A stretch of 39,015 bases of DNA from positions 1 to 39,015 of the forward strand of contig SOJU01000184.1 of NCBI GenBank assembly GCA_004376465.1, in the 5' to 3' direction. Shown one piece after another: positions 15,495-23,740 of this stretch (the first letter of the stretch is position 1; the number at the start of each line of letters is the position of its first letter). This DNA is from Anaerolineales bacterium. Its GTDB lineage: Bacteria > Chloroflexota > Anaerolineae > Anaerolineales > E44-bin32. Both the position numbers and the translations under genes were made by a program. Below the pieces are notes generated by a model. It was not told the origin of the DNA. It searched no databases and saw nothing but the letters and a program-made list of their open reading frames with translations.

Positions 15495-15983
15495 ATGCGA
15501 AGGCACGACCGGGAAATTAAAGACCAGTCTGAGATAAAGGCGCTTCTGCGCGATTCTCGGTTTGGTTTTATCGCTACCGTTTCTGAGAACCAACCTTTCA
15601 TACACGCAAACCTTTTTTGGTACGACGAGAAAAACCAGCGCATTTACTTCCACACAGCCCTCGAGGGTCGCGCCCGCAGCAACATCGAGACCAACCCTCA
15701 GATATGCTTCAGTGTAGCAAACATGGGCCGTCTCCTTTCCGCTGAGACGGCGATTGAATTCAGCACCGAGTATGCTAGCGTAACGGTGTTCGGGAGCGCT
15801 CGTGTAGCCGACGACCCATCAGAACAACGCTATGGTCTGCAGGGGTTGCTTGATAAGTATTTCCCTCAGTTACAATCGGGCGAGGATTACAGCCCTATCA
15901 CAGATGCGGAATTGCAGCGAACCTCCGTTTTCGCAATGGAGATCGAATCTTGGAGCGGGAAACATAAGGTGAAAGGATCATGA
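15495..15983 (+). CDS. PPOX-class FMN-binding protein (pyridoxamine 5'-phosphate oxidase-like)
   Basis: A 162-residue split-barrel flavoprotein of the pyridoxamine-phosphate-oxidase-related group. Typical elements are LLRDSRFGFIATVSENQPFIHANLFWY near the N-terminus (beta strands of the FMN barrel; shown in part), RIYFHTALEGRARSNI with the FMN-contacting segment, and ICFSVA...YASVTVFGSARV. It is closer to the NimA/Pput-like short PPOX proteins than to classical PdxH, as it lacks the PdxH C-terminal substrate motif. It sits between pdxS and pdxT and overlaps pdxT by 4 bases (ATGA), so a role in B6 metabolism is suggested by context only. The ribosome site is weak. Confidence 0.83.
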   Translation: MRRHDREIKDQSEIKALLRDSRFGFIATVSENQPFIHANLFWYDEKNQRIYFHTALEGRARSNIETNPQICFSVANMGRLLSAETAIEFSTEYASVTVFGSARVADDPSEQRYGLQGLLDKYFPQLQSGEDYSPITDAELQRTSVFAMEIESWSGKHKVKGS

Positions 15984-16564
15984 AAGTTGGCGTCTTAGCG
16001 CTGCAGGGAGATTTCGCCGAGCACCTCTCCTTTTTGCGCAGACTTGGAGCGGAAGGTGTCGAGGTTCGCTTGCCCTCCCACCTTGATGACGTTGATGCCT
16101 TGATCATTCCAGGAGGTGAATCGACGACGATCGGGAAACTAGCCCTCGCGTTCGAACTACTAAAACCACTACGAACCTTCGGCCAGACGCGCCCTATTTG
16201 GGGCACGTGCGCCGGCGCAATTTTCCTCTCGACCGATACCTTGGAACGACAGCATCTATTAGGCTTGATGGATATCACGGTCGAACGCAACGCCTTCGGC
16301 CGCCAGGCCGATAGCTTCGAGGCTGATATCCACGTGGCCGCCCTTGATGATGCCAAGACACCATTCCCAGCGATTTTCATCCGTGCGCCCCTGATTGCCC
16401 GCGTCGGGCCCAATGTCGACATCGTCGCTCACTTGCCCAACAACAAAGATAATGGCATTATCATTGCCGCAAAGCAGGGACATTTCCTTGCCACAAGCTT
16501 TCACCCGGAATTAACCGGGGACGACCGCTTTCACCGTTATTTCCTGTCCCTTATGAAAACGTGA
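15980..16564 (+). CDS. pdxT: Pyridoxal 5'-phosphate synthase, glutaminase subunit PdxT
   Basis: A 194-residue class I glutaminase that releases ammonia from glutamine and channels it to PdxS. The family signatures are VLALQGDFAEH at the N-terminus, PGGESTT (44-50), the nucleophile Cys77 in WGTCAGAIFL, and the His-Glu pair in TSFHPELTGD near the C-terminus. All catalytic residues are intact and the length is typical. It is translationally coupled to the PPOX gene by a 4-base overlap, and the GNAT-like gene starts 3 bases after its stop. Confidence 0.97.
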   Translation: MKVGVLALQGDFAEHLSFLRRLGAEGVEVRLPSHLDDVDALIIPGGESTTIGKLALAFELLKPLRTFGQTRPIWGTCAGAIFLSTDTLERQHLLGLMDITVERNAFGRQADSFEADIHVAALDDAKTPFPAIFIRAPLIARVGPNVDIVAHLPNNKDNGIIIAAKQGHFLATSFHPELTGDDRFHRYFLSLMKT

Positions 16565-16567
16565 ACT

Positions 16568-17542
16568 ATGACGATTCGTCCTTATAATTGGCGTGACCTA
16601 ATACTCTTACACCGACTCCGCAATCGCGGGATGTGCCTTGACACCAGGCTCATGTACACTCGCGGGGCGCCAGCAATCAGGCACACGCCCATAAGTACGC
16701 TCATCCCTGGCGGCAACGTCTGCACCCTGGTTTCCCGTGCTGACAATTCCGATGAATTATCGGCAGCCGGCCAGTTCTTAATTCGCAACAATCAGCTTCC
16801 TGCACGGTTGGTCTTTATCAGTCCGCGCGAGATTCTCTCCAGACCAGAGGGCACCAGCCTGCTAGATGCAATGGCCCATATGGCCGGAGAACGGGGTGCA
16901 CCCGTTTTAATCGCCGAGATCGATGAGCGCGACCCCGCCTCTGATAGTTTGCACGCAGCGGGCTTCGCTATCTATTCCCGCCAACGGATATTGCGCCTTG
17001 AGAGCATTGTCGAAGGCAAAATAGTTCCGGATGATGAGACCTGGCGTTCTGCCACAGACCGCGACTATATCGCGATTCAAAGCCTATACACCAACCTCGT
17101 CCCAGCCTTAGTCCAGCAAGTTGAGCCTCCTCCCTCCCGTTATGAACAAGGCCTTGTGTACTGGTCACAAGGTGAGTTGCTCGGTTTCTTAGACATTGAG
17201 CGAGGGCCTCAAGGTATCTGGGTGCAGCCATATTTCCACCCCGCGGCCGAATTAGACGATAATCTCTTGTCGGGATTCCTTCTCGGTTTCTCGCCCAGTC
17301 AAAGCTGCCCGCTTTTTATCTGCGTTCGTTCGTACCAGGGAGGCCTCAGCCAATCACTCAACCAACTCGGTTTCGAGCCGTACAGCAACCAGGCGGTCAT
17401 GGTTAAGCGCCTCGCCACCCCAGTCCGCCGGCCAGTCCTAGCTAAAATTCCAGCGCTCGATGGGACACAGCCTGAGCCATCAGCGCCTTTTGCCAACATC
17501 ATCCATCACAAATCCACACCGAAACGCACACATAGCCTATGA
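16568..17542 (+). CDS. Uncharacterised GNAT-like (possible tandem acetyltransferase-fold) protein
   Basis: A 324-residue protein I do not recognise with certainty. The start (MTIRPYNWRDLILLHRLRN) resembles GNAT acetyltransferase openings, and the halves around residues 1-150 and 155-300 each look like a degenerate GNAT fold; TDRDYIAIQSLYTNLVP begins the second. No clear acetyl-CoA-binding R/Q-x-x-G-x-G/A loop is visible, so catalysis is doubtful. The C-terminus is Pro/Lys rich and of low complexity. It begins 3 bases after pdxT and overlaps the next gene by 4 bases (ATGA), so it is firmly inside the operon. Confidence 0.55.
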   Translation: MTIRPYNWRDLILLHRLRNRGMCLDTRLMYTRGAPAIRHTPISTLIPGGNVCTLVSRADNSDELSAAGQFLIRNNQLPARLVFISPREILSRPEGTSLLDAMAHMAGERGAPVLIAEIDERDPASDSLHAAGFAIYSRQRILRLESIVEGKIVPDDETWRSATDRDYIAIQSLYTNLVPALVQQVEPPPSRYEQGLVYWSQGELLGFLDIERGPQGIWVQPYFHPAAELDDNLLSGFLLGFSPSQSCPLFICVRSYQGGLSQSLNQLGFEPYSNQAVMVKRLATPVRRPVLAKIPALDGTQPEPSAPFANIIHHKSTPKRTHSL

Positions 17543-19134
17543 CCCAGAAACGTATTACCGATAACTTAACGGACCTGCTCAAGGTCCTGCCGCCCGAAAT
17601 CACCAGCGCGATTGAGAAGATCAACCGCCCCGATGACCTGCTGGAGATCATCCTCGATCTGGGCCGTATTCCCACTGCGAGGTTCACAGACTGTGAGGTT
17701 GAACTCAGCGAACGAGATGTAACTGCAGCAGATATTGACTATGTCGTGTCCCGCATCGGTGACTACGATGCCGACAACCGCGCCGGAATCGAGCGCACTT
17801 TGCACCGTATCTCGGCGATCCGCAACCGGCATAGAGAAATTATTGGCCTCACATGCCGCGTAGGTCGTGCTGTTTACGGAACGATTGACATTATCCAGGA
17901 TTTCATCACTGGTGGAACCAGCGTCCTTCTCGTCGGTCGCCCTGCTGTTGGTAAAACGACGATGCTGCGCGAGGCCGCGCGCATCCTGGCGGAGGAGAAG
18001 CGAGTCGTCATCGTAGATACTTCCAATGAAATCGCCGGGGACGGCGACGTACCACACCCGGCGATCGGCCGCGCCCGTCGCATGCAGGTGCGAGAACCTA
18101 CGCTTCAGCACGAGGTTATGATCGAGGCTGTGGAGAACCACAACCCCGAGGTGATAGTGATCGACGAGATCGGGCGCGAGCTTGAGGCAATCGCGGCACG
18201 CACAATCGCTGAGCGCGGCGTCCAACTGATCGGCACCGCCCACGGGAACACGCTCGAGAATTTGTTGTTGAACCCAACCCTATCGGACCTAATCGGCGGC
18301 ATCGAGTCGGTGACTTTATCAGACGAAGAAGCCCGTCGCCGTGGCACACAAAAGACAGTTCTTGAGCGCCGCGCCGCGCCGACCTTTAACGTGTTGGTTG
18401 AGATTCTGGATCGCGAACGATTGGCTGTCCACCACGATGTCTCTGCTGCCGTCGATGCCATGCTGCGAGGTCGACCCCTGCATCCTGAAGTACGTTACCG
18501 CGATAAAGACGGCGAGATAAAAATTGAAATTCCCAGGGCACCAACATCTGCCAGCCGCGCCCCGCAATCCGGATATCGGCGGCAGACCGCACTTCCTACA
18601 GCTCCACAGAACAACACAGACGGGCTGCCTTATTCGCCGACGGCGCCCCATATGCCCGGAAAGCCCCTGACTCCAATCCGCATCTTTCCCTTCGGTGTTG
18701 CCCGCAATCGCTTGCGCCAGGCATCCAAACGCCTCGGTGTACCCTCGGTTCTAGCAGATTCTCTGGGTGATGCGGAGGTGCTAGTTACCCTGAGATCTAA
18801 TTTCCGCAAGCGCCCTCGGGTGATCAAAGACGCAGAAAACCGACGGATGCCGATTTATGTTCTGCGCTCCAATACCGTCAATCAGATGGAAGGCTTTCTA
18901 ATTGACCTCTACAATTTACGCTCATCGAGCTTAGACGACCCATCTATGGACAAGGATCTTGAGGAGGCAAATAACGCAATACAGAGGGTGCTCGATGGCA
19001 CTCGCTCGATCGATCTCTCGCCCACATCATCCTACATTCGCCGGCTACAGCATCAGATGGCTCGCCAGGTAAACCTGGTTTCCCATTCCTATGGGAAGGA
19101 ACCACATAGACGCGTGAGGATTTTTCGCAATTGA
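17539..19134 (+). CDS. Ycf45-like AAA ATPase with C-terminal R3H nucleic-acid-binding domain
   Basis: A 531-residue protein. The N-terminal part carries a SpoIIIAA/Ycf45-type ATPase with Walker A GRPAVGKTT (about 132-140), Walker B VIVIDEIGRE (about 205-214) and a sensor-like IGTAHGNTLENLL. A Pro-rich linker follows (about 335-375), then a region with FPFGVARNRL, and finally an R3H domain with the Arg-x3-His pattern in RRLQHQMARQ and the basic end EPHRRVRIF. R3H domains bind single-stranded nucleic acid. Homologues occur in cyanobacteria, plastids (ycf45) and Chloroflexota, but their role is unclear. It overlaps the GNAT-like gene and tmk by 4 bases each. Confidence 0.87.
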   Translation: MTQKRITDNLTDLLKVLPPEITSAIEKINRPDDLLEIILDLGRIPTARFTDCEVELSERDVTAADIDYVVSRIGDYDADNRAGIERTLHRISAIRNRHREIIGLTCRVGRAVYGTIDIIQDFITGGTSVLLVGRPAVGKTTMLREAARILAEEKRVVIVDTSNEIAGDGDVPHPAIGRARRMQVREPTLQHEVMIEAVENHNPEVIVIDEIGRELEAIAARTIAERGVQLIGTAHGNTLENLLLNPTLSDLIGGIESVTLSDEEARRRGTQKTVLERRAAPTFNVLVEILDRERLAVHHDVSAAVDAMLRGRPLHPEVRYRDKDGEIKIEIPRAPTSASRAPQSGYRRQTALPTAPQNNTDGLPYSPTAPHMPGKPLTPIRIFPFGVARNRLRQASKRLGVPSVLADSLGDAEVLVTLRSNFRKRPRVIKDAENRRMPIYVLRSNTVNQMEGFLIDLYNLRSSSLDDPSMDKDLEEANNAIQRVLDGTRSIDLSPTSSYIRRLQHQMARQVNLVSHSYGKEPHRRVRIFRN

Positions 19135-19772
19135 ATTTATTTATCACTTTGGAGGGACCTGACGGAGGGGGAAAATCGTCGCAGGCAGAAGGCCTTGCAG
19201 AGTACCTGCGCGCCGAGAACATAGAGGTTCTGCTCACCCGTGAGCCTGGCGGTTCTCCAATAGGAGATCAGATCCGGAATGTGATTATGGAGCTCGAGAA
19301 TACCGACATGGATGCGCGCACAGAGTTTTTGCTTTTCTCCGCTTCACGCGCGCAGCACATTGCCGAGGTTATTCGCCCCAATCTAGAAAACGGCTTGACC
19401 GTCATCTCTGACCGTTTCTTTGACTCTTCGCTGGCTTATCAAGGATACGGTCAACGCTTACCCCTGGATACACTAAAGGCGATCACCAACTTCGCGACCA
19501 GTGGCCTCACCCCTGATCTCACGCTGCTGCTCGATCTTCCCGTCGAAGAAGGATTGCGCCGCCGCGAGGCTGACGGAAACTGGAACCGCATGGACGCGTA
19601 CGACATCGACTTCCACCGCCGCGTACGTCGCGGTTATCTCAATTTGGCAGCCGAGACTCCGGAACGCTGGGTTATCCTCAATGCCGAGCAATCCTTTGCT
19701 GCGCTGCAAGACGAAATACGACACGCGGTGATGGCACGCTTAAAGCCTGAACCAACGGATACAGACAAATAG
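19131..19772 (+). CDS. tmk: Thymidylate kinase
   Basis: A 213-residue kinase that phosphorylates dTMP to dTDP. It shows the P-loop LEGPDGGGKSSQ near the N-terminus, LTREPGGSPIGDQIR with the substrate-binding Arg-Glu-Pro, the SDRFFDSSLAYQG motif and the LLDLPVEEGLRRR strand before the lid. The start is the TTG at 19131, overlapping the preceding stop (TTGA), with a GAGGA about 10 bases upstream; no ATG is suitable because the P-loop follows at once. It is the last gene of the pdxS-tmk run. No clear hairpin terminator follows. Confidence 0.97.
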   Translation: MNLFITLEGPDGGGKSSQAEGLAEYLRAENIEVLLTREPGGSPIGDQIRNVIMELENTDMDARTEFLLFSASRAQHIAEVIRPNLENGLTVISDRFFDSSLAYQGYGQRLPLDTLKAITNFATSGLTPDLTLLLDLPVEEGLRRREADGNWNRMDAYDIDFHRRVRRGYLNLAAETPERWVILNAEQSFAALQDEIRHAVMARLKPEPTDTDK

Positions 19773-19888
19773 GCAGGAAAACATCCTCACGGACTCATGC
19801 CCACATTTCAGATGATAGCCGGGCGTGATTCTCCCGCTGCGCAGTTCCCTTACGGTAAAAGAAGCAGCTTCAAAGAAGGACTTTGAGA

Positions 19889-20524
19889 TTGGTTACCTTG
19901 CTATGCTTCGGTGATTCGAACACCTGGGGATTTAACCCGGCATCCTGGGAGCGATACCCGCTGGACATTCGCTGGCCAGGCGTTCTGCAAAACGAACTGG
20001 GCAAGAGTTACCGGGTAATTGAAGATGGTCAAAATGGAAGAACAGCTGTCGAGAGTAGGGTGTTCGCTGGTTTCAATACAAGTAAAACCGATCTCGTCTC
20101 CACGCTCGCAAACTACAGCCCCTTGGACCTCGTCATCCTGATGTTGGGCACCAACGATTTATTAATGAGCTCGTCTGTTTCCCCGGACGATGTCGGTAAA
20201 GGGATCGATGTCTTGTTAGACACCATCCGCCACAGCGGAGCAGGTCCTGTAAGCAGCGCTCCCGTCGTTCTTCTCCTTGCTCCCCCGCCCATCGGATCCC
20301 CTATTGGTAAAACAGAGACTCTCGAGAGTGCGGTGGCTCAATCGCACTTATTTGCCGAGCGGTACGCGTCAATCGCTGCGGATTTCGGATGTGCGTTTCT
20401 AAATACCGGCGAGATTGTTCGCTCCAGCGAAATTGACGGCTCTCACCTTGATGTTTCTGAACATAAGAAGCTCGGATTGGCTGTCGCAAAACGAGTGCGT
20501 ATGATCTTCGCTGAAGCTGGATGA
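19889..20524 (+). CDS. SGNH/GDSL-family hydrolase
   Basis: A protein of about 211 residues, an esterase-like hydrolase with all SGNH blocks: GDSNTWG (block I, nucleophile Ser), Gly in DGQNGRTA (block II), LGTNDL (block III, Asn) and DGSHLD (block V, Asp-His). It resembles arylesterase/TesA-like cytoplasmic enzymes, as no signal peptide is present. The start is ambiguous: the TTG at 19889 has AAGGA at 8 bases, whereas the TTG at 19883 is too close to that site. The substrate is unknown. It is separated from tmk by 116 bases and converges on the FmdB gene. Confidence 0.87.
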   Translation: MVTLLCFGDSNTWGFNPASWERYPLDIRWPGVLQNELGKSYRVIEDGQNGRTAVESRVFAGFNTSKTDLVSTLANYSPLDLVILMLGTNDLLMSSSVSPDDVGKGIDVLLDTIRHSGAGPVSSAPVVLLLAPPPIGSPIGKTETLESAVAQSHLFAERYASIAADFGCAFLNTGEIVRSSEIDGSHLDVSEHKKLGLAVAKRVRMIFAEAG

Positions 20525-20583
20525 AGTATAAAATAACAGTTGGGGCGAGATGGATGGTTCCTAACTGTGGCCGATGCTTCAGC

Positions 20584-20958
20584 CTAAAAGCCCTCGTTCA
20601 TCCCTAGATCGGGCATGCTTTTCTCAATCTCGTCCGGACTTTCTCCAGCCTCGAGCCGGTCGATTGCCTCATCAAATTCGGGCGGTATCTCCTCGCCCAT
20701 TTCGTTGCCCATTTTCCGCATCATTTTCGCCATCGAGCGGGGGTCGGACTCATCGAAGTCTCCCCATGCACTCGGATCCGCCAGGGATTCGATGCGGGAT
20801 TCTTCTGAGCGCGCAACTCGAATTCTACCTATAATTCGTTCCAACTTTTCGCTGCTGCAATACCGACAGACAACGGGAACTACGCCGTACTCCTCATAAG
20901 CCTGATAAATCGAGTTGTGGTTTCCACAGTCGCGGCACAAATAATCATACGTCGGCAT
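20584..20958 (-). CDS. FmdB-family zinc ribbon protein
   Basis: A 124-residue protein. The N-terminus MPTYDYLCRDCGN, with a second pair CRYCSSEKLERI about 25 residues later, is the FmdB zinc-ribbon signature (CxxC-CxxC). The remainder is acidic and Met-rich (MAKMMRKMGNEMGEEIPPEFDEAIDRL in part), typical of the longer members. Despite the historical name as a putative regulator, its function is unproven. The ATG at 20958 is preceded by GGGAGGG; the frame could extend to 21036, but that lacks the family start. It is divergent from gmk with only 51 bases between. Confidence 0.9.
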   Translation of the reverse strand: MPTYDYLCRDCGNHNSIYQAYEEYGVVPVVCRYCSSEKLERIIGRIRVARSEESRIESLADPSAWGDFDESDPRSMAKMMRKMGNEMGEEIPPEFDEAIDRLEAGESPDEIEKSMPDLGMNEGF

Positions 20959-20977
20959 CTTACCCTCCCGTAAATAT

Positions 20978-21006
20978 ATTATACTGACCACGTTGGGAGG
21001 TATCAA
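20978..21006 (-). promoter_or_regulatory. Strong promoter for the FmdB gene
   Basis: On the minus strand TTGATA (21001-21006), a 17-base spacer and a perfect TATAAT (20978-20983). The predicted start is near 20971, giving a leader of about 13 bases. The -35 box lies inside the gmk ribosome-binding region. Confidence 0.62.
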
Positions 21007-21009
21007 TAC

Positions 21010-21627
21010 ATGTATCGTGAGTTCGCCAATAAACAAAAGCAGCCTTTGGTCATTGTACTATCCGGTCCTTCAGGAGTTGGGAAGGACACCGTTCTTCAGC
21101 GCATGAAGGAACTCCAACTGCCTTTCCACTTTGTGGTCACAGCAACCTCGCGGCCGAAACGGAAAGGGGAAATTGAGGGAGTCGATTACTTCTTCGTCAG
21201 CGCGGATGAGTTCATCGCCATGATAGAACGGGATGAGTTGTTGGAACACGCTCTTGTCTATGACGAGCACAAAGGGATTCCCAGACAGCAAGTGCGAGAT
21301 GCGTTCGCAAGCGGGCAGGACGTCATCATGCGTATCGACGTACAGGGCGCTGAAACGATCTGCCAACTTTACCCCGAGGCATTGTTGATCTTCCTCTCAA
21401 CACAAAACGAGGAGGAGCTCGTTGCCCGCTTGAAGGCGCGCCGTACGGAATCCGAGGAGAAACTTCAGCTGCGGATTGAAACCGCGCGCGAGGAATTACA
21501 CAAGGTAGAACTCTTTGACTACTACGTTGTAAACGCAGACGATCAACTCGACGCAACTGTTGATGCGATCCTAGAGATCATCGCCTCCGAACATCGCCGC
21601 ACGAATCCGAGACAGGTGCGGCTATGA
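21010..21627 (+). CDS. gmk: Guanylate kinase
   Basis: A 205-residue enzyme converting GMP to GDP. Diagnostic parts are the P-loop LSGPSGVGKDTV (about residues 17-28), ATSRPKRKGEIEGVDYFFVS with the GMP-binding Arg and Tyr, EHALVYDEHKGIP, and the strand VIMRIDVQGAETI. The Lys-Asp in the P-loop (GKD instead of GKS/GKT) is a known variant in this family. GGGAGG lies about 9 bases before the ATG. It overlaps the rhomboid gene by 4 bases (ATGA). Confidence 0.96.
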   Translation: MYREFANKQKQPLVIVLSGPSGVGKDTVLQRMKELQLPFHFVVTATSRPKRKGEIEGVDYFFVSADEFIAMIERDELLEHALVYDEHKGIPRQQVRDAFASGQDVIMRIDVQGAETICQLYPEALLIFLSTQNEEELVARLKARRTESEEKLQLRIETAREELHKVELFDYYVVNADDQLDATVDAILEIIASEHRRTNPRQVRL

Positions 21628-22409
21628 CCCAAGAAGCCCCACAGGAAGAGCTCGCCCAGTCCGCTCCTCCCGCCAGACCAAACACACCAACCACGAAATC
21701 GCGCCCTGGCCTCAAACAATTCCCGGGTACTTACAGTTTAATCGCCATCACCCTTGTCGTTTTTCTAGGACAGTTCCTTTCCATCGAATTATTTCAGTTC
21801 GATTGGTTGTTAGAGATGGGGGCGAAATCCGGTCCCGAAATCCTTTCGGGTGAAATCTGGCGTTTCGTCACCCCCATGTTCCTTCACGTCACAATTCCCC
21901 ACGTCTTAATCAATATGTACTCACTATACGCAATCGGTCCGGCTGTGGAGCGCTTCTTCGGCACAGCACGTTTTCTTGCTGTTTACTTGCTTTGCGGAAT
22001 TGCGGGGGTGATTCTTAGCCTGGCTTTCAGCCCATACCCCTCGGCCGGCGCTTCCGGTGCAATTTTCGGTCTACTGGGATCGTTAGGGGCTTTCTTGTAC
22101 CTTCACCGCGGTATATTCGGTCGCTTTGGCCTACTACAATTACGCCAGATCGTGCTTGTGGCTCTTTTGAACCTTGGCCTCGGCCTTATGCCTGGAATTG
22201 ACAATTGGGGTCACCTAGGCGGCTTGCTCGCGGGCATTGCCCTCACATTATTCCTTGGACCACGATTTGAGGCCGTCTGGGCTGAGGGAGAAAATGGCCA
22301 ATTGGTGGATCGACGACCATGGGATGAAGTCCGGGTGCTTTTTATTGCTGCCGCCGGATTCATCGCCGCAATTGCTTTGGTGGTGGTGTTTTTCCTGACC
22401 GGAGGGTAG
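21624..22409 (+). CDS. Rhomboid-family intramembrane serine protease
   Basis: A 261-residue membrane protein with a Pro-rich cytoplasmic N-terminus (about 35 residues) and six to seven helices. The catalytic Ser lies in GASGAIFGLLGS (about residues 142-153) and the His in NWGHLGGLLAG (about 193-203). The oxyanion/loop segment FLHVTIPHVLINMYSLY is also typical of active rhomboids (H-x4-H-x3-N pattern). It cleaves membrane proteins near their transmembrane segments; the substrate is unknown. It is co-transcribed with gmk, although no functional link is known. Confidence 0.93.
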   Translation: MTQEAPQEELAQSAPPARPNTPTTKSRPGLKQFPGTYSLIAITLVVFLGQFLSIELFQFDWLLEMGAKSGPEILSGEIWRFVTPMFLHVTIPHVLINMYSLYAIGPAVERFFGTARFLAVYLLCGIAGVILSLAFSPYPSAGASGAIFGLLGSLGAFLYLHRGIFGRFGLLQLRQIVLVALLNLGLGLMPGIDNWGHLGGLLAGIALTLFLGPRFEAVWAEGENGQLVDRRPWDEVRVLFIAAAGFIAAIALVVVFFLTGG

Positions 22410-22542
22410 ACTCCTTCGCCTAGAATCATCACCTTGAGGGGGGATGCTTCTCAGAATCAAGTCGCATCTCCAACTGAGATTCGTTTCTGCGTGCCCTTAT
22501 ACCCTTCTCGTTTCAGTCTGAGTAGCACAGAGGAATGCCCAA

Positions 22543-23580
22543 ATGATGAGCCCTAAGAAGAACACCGCTGATGTATTTGATATCACATTTGTCGGAGCCG
22601 GCCCTACGGGACTCTTTGGGGCTTTCTACGCCGGGCTGCGCGAGATGAAGGTCAAGATCATCGATGCTCTACCTCAACCCGGCGGTCAGTTAATCACACT
22701 CTATCCCGATAAGCTGATCTACGACACTCCAGGTTTTCCAGCGATTCTGTCGAAGGAGCTCGCCTCGTGTCTGGCCGAACAAGCCTCTCAGTGGAAGCCG
22801 TCTATGGCACTTGGGGAACAGGCGCTAACGCTCCGGCGGACACCTCTCCCCGGAGGTGATGATGGTCAGGAATGCTGGATCATCGAGACAGACAAGGACA
22901 TCCACTACTCTCGCACTGTCGTAATTGCTGCAGGTATTGGCGCCTTCCGCCCGAATAAACTTAATAACGAGAGTATTTCGCGCTTTGAAGGTAAGGGAGT
23001 GGAATATTGGGTCAACGATGTCGACGATTATGCCGGGATGCGCGTACTCGTCATTGGGGGCGGCGACAGCGCCGTTGACTGGTCTTTAGCTCTTGAGCCG
23101 ATCGCCGAGCATGTCACCTTGATCCATCGACGCGAGGGTTTTCGTGCACACGATACTTCCGTGAACGCCTTAAATGATTCTTCCGTTGATACGCGCATCT
23201 TCTACGAACTGCGTGAGTTTCAAGGCGACGAGAGTCCTGAGCGTGCTGTGATTTTCGACAATCGCACAGGCGACGAATCAACGATTGAAATCGATGCCGG
23301 CATCCTGGCGCTCGGATTCAAAGCCGACCTCGGACCTATTCGTGAGTGGGGATTGGAGACCATCGGCCGCCGCTATATTAAAGTCAACAGTAAAATGGAA
23401 ACCAATCTTCCGGGAATATACGCCGCTGGTGACGTCGCGCTACAAGAGGAGCTCGACCCGCTCAATTTGATCGTCGTCGGCTATGGCCAAGTCACCGTTG
23501 CGGTGAACTATGCCTACACCGCGATCAAACCTGGAGAAAAAGTGTTCCCCGGTCACTCCAGCGAGAGGGTGGCTGATTAG
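22543..23580 (+). CDS. Ferredoxin/flavodoxin-NADP+ reductase type 2 (YumC-like)
   Basis: A 345-residue FAD- and NADP-binding reductase of the thioredoxin-reductase-like fold. The FAD site GAGPTGLFGAFYAG is near the N-terminus, the NADP site VIGGGDSAVDW is near residue 172, and the terminal GIYAAGDVALQ closes the FAD site. There is no CxxC redox pair between the two halves, which separates it from thioredoxin reductase and points to the YumC-type FNR2. Segments QPGGQLITLYPDK and KLIYDTPGFP are also family-like. AGAGGA lies before a double ATG. It probably shuttles electrons between NADPH and ferredoxin or flavodoxin. Confidence 0.92.
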   Translation: MMSPKKNTADVFDITFVGAGPTGLFGAFYAGLREMKVKIIDALPQPGGQLITLYPDKLIYDTPGFPAILSKELASCLAEQASQWKPSMALGEQALTLRRTPLPGGDDGQECWIIETDKDIHYSRTVVIAAGIGAFRPNKLNNESISRFEGKGVEYWVNDVDDYAGMRVLVIGGGDSAVDWSLALEPIAEHVTLIHRREGFRAHDTSVNALNDSSVDTRIFYELREFQGDESPERAVIFDNRTGDESTIEIDAGILALGFKADLGPIREWGLETIGRRYIKVNSKMETNLPGIYAAGDVALQEELDPLNLIVVGYGQVTVAVNYAYTAIKPGEKVFPGHSSERVAD

Positions 23581-23740
23581 ATCAAACTCTGGATTATCAG
23601 GGTGAAAATAATAATTAGCCCTTAGTTTATCCCCGAGTACACCGACGGCCGTGTCCACCGTGAGGCTCTAAACCCAAAACGGCCCTGCAGGAAGGCCAAA
23701 CTTCTATCCAATGATGCTTTCGCTTATGTATATAGGGGGC

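Noticed and set aside
20525-20583. Terminator between the convergent SGNH and FmdB genes
   Set aside because: Only a 6-bp stem with a 21-base loop (ACAGTT/AACTGT) and no T-run; too weak to call.
23581-23740. Possible hairpin GGCC...GGCC near 23680 between convergent genes
   Set aside because: Only four base pairs and no T-run; no feature is supported in this 160-base gap.
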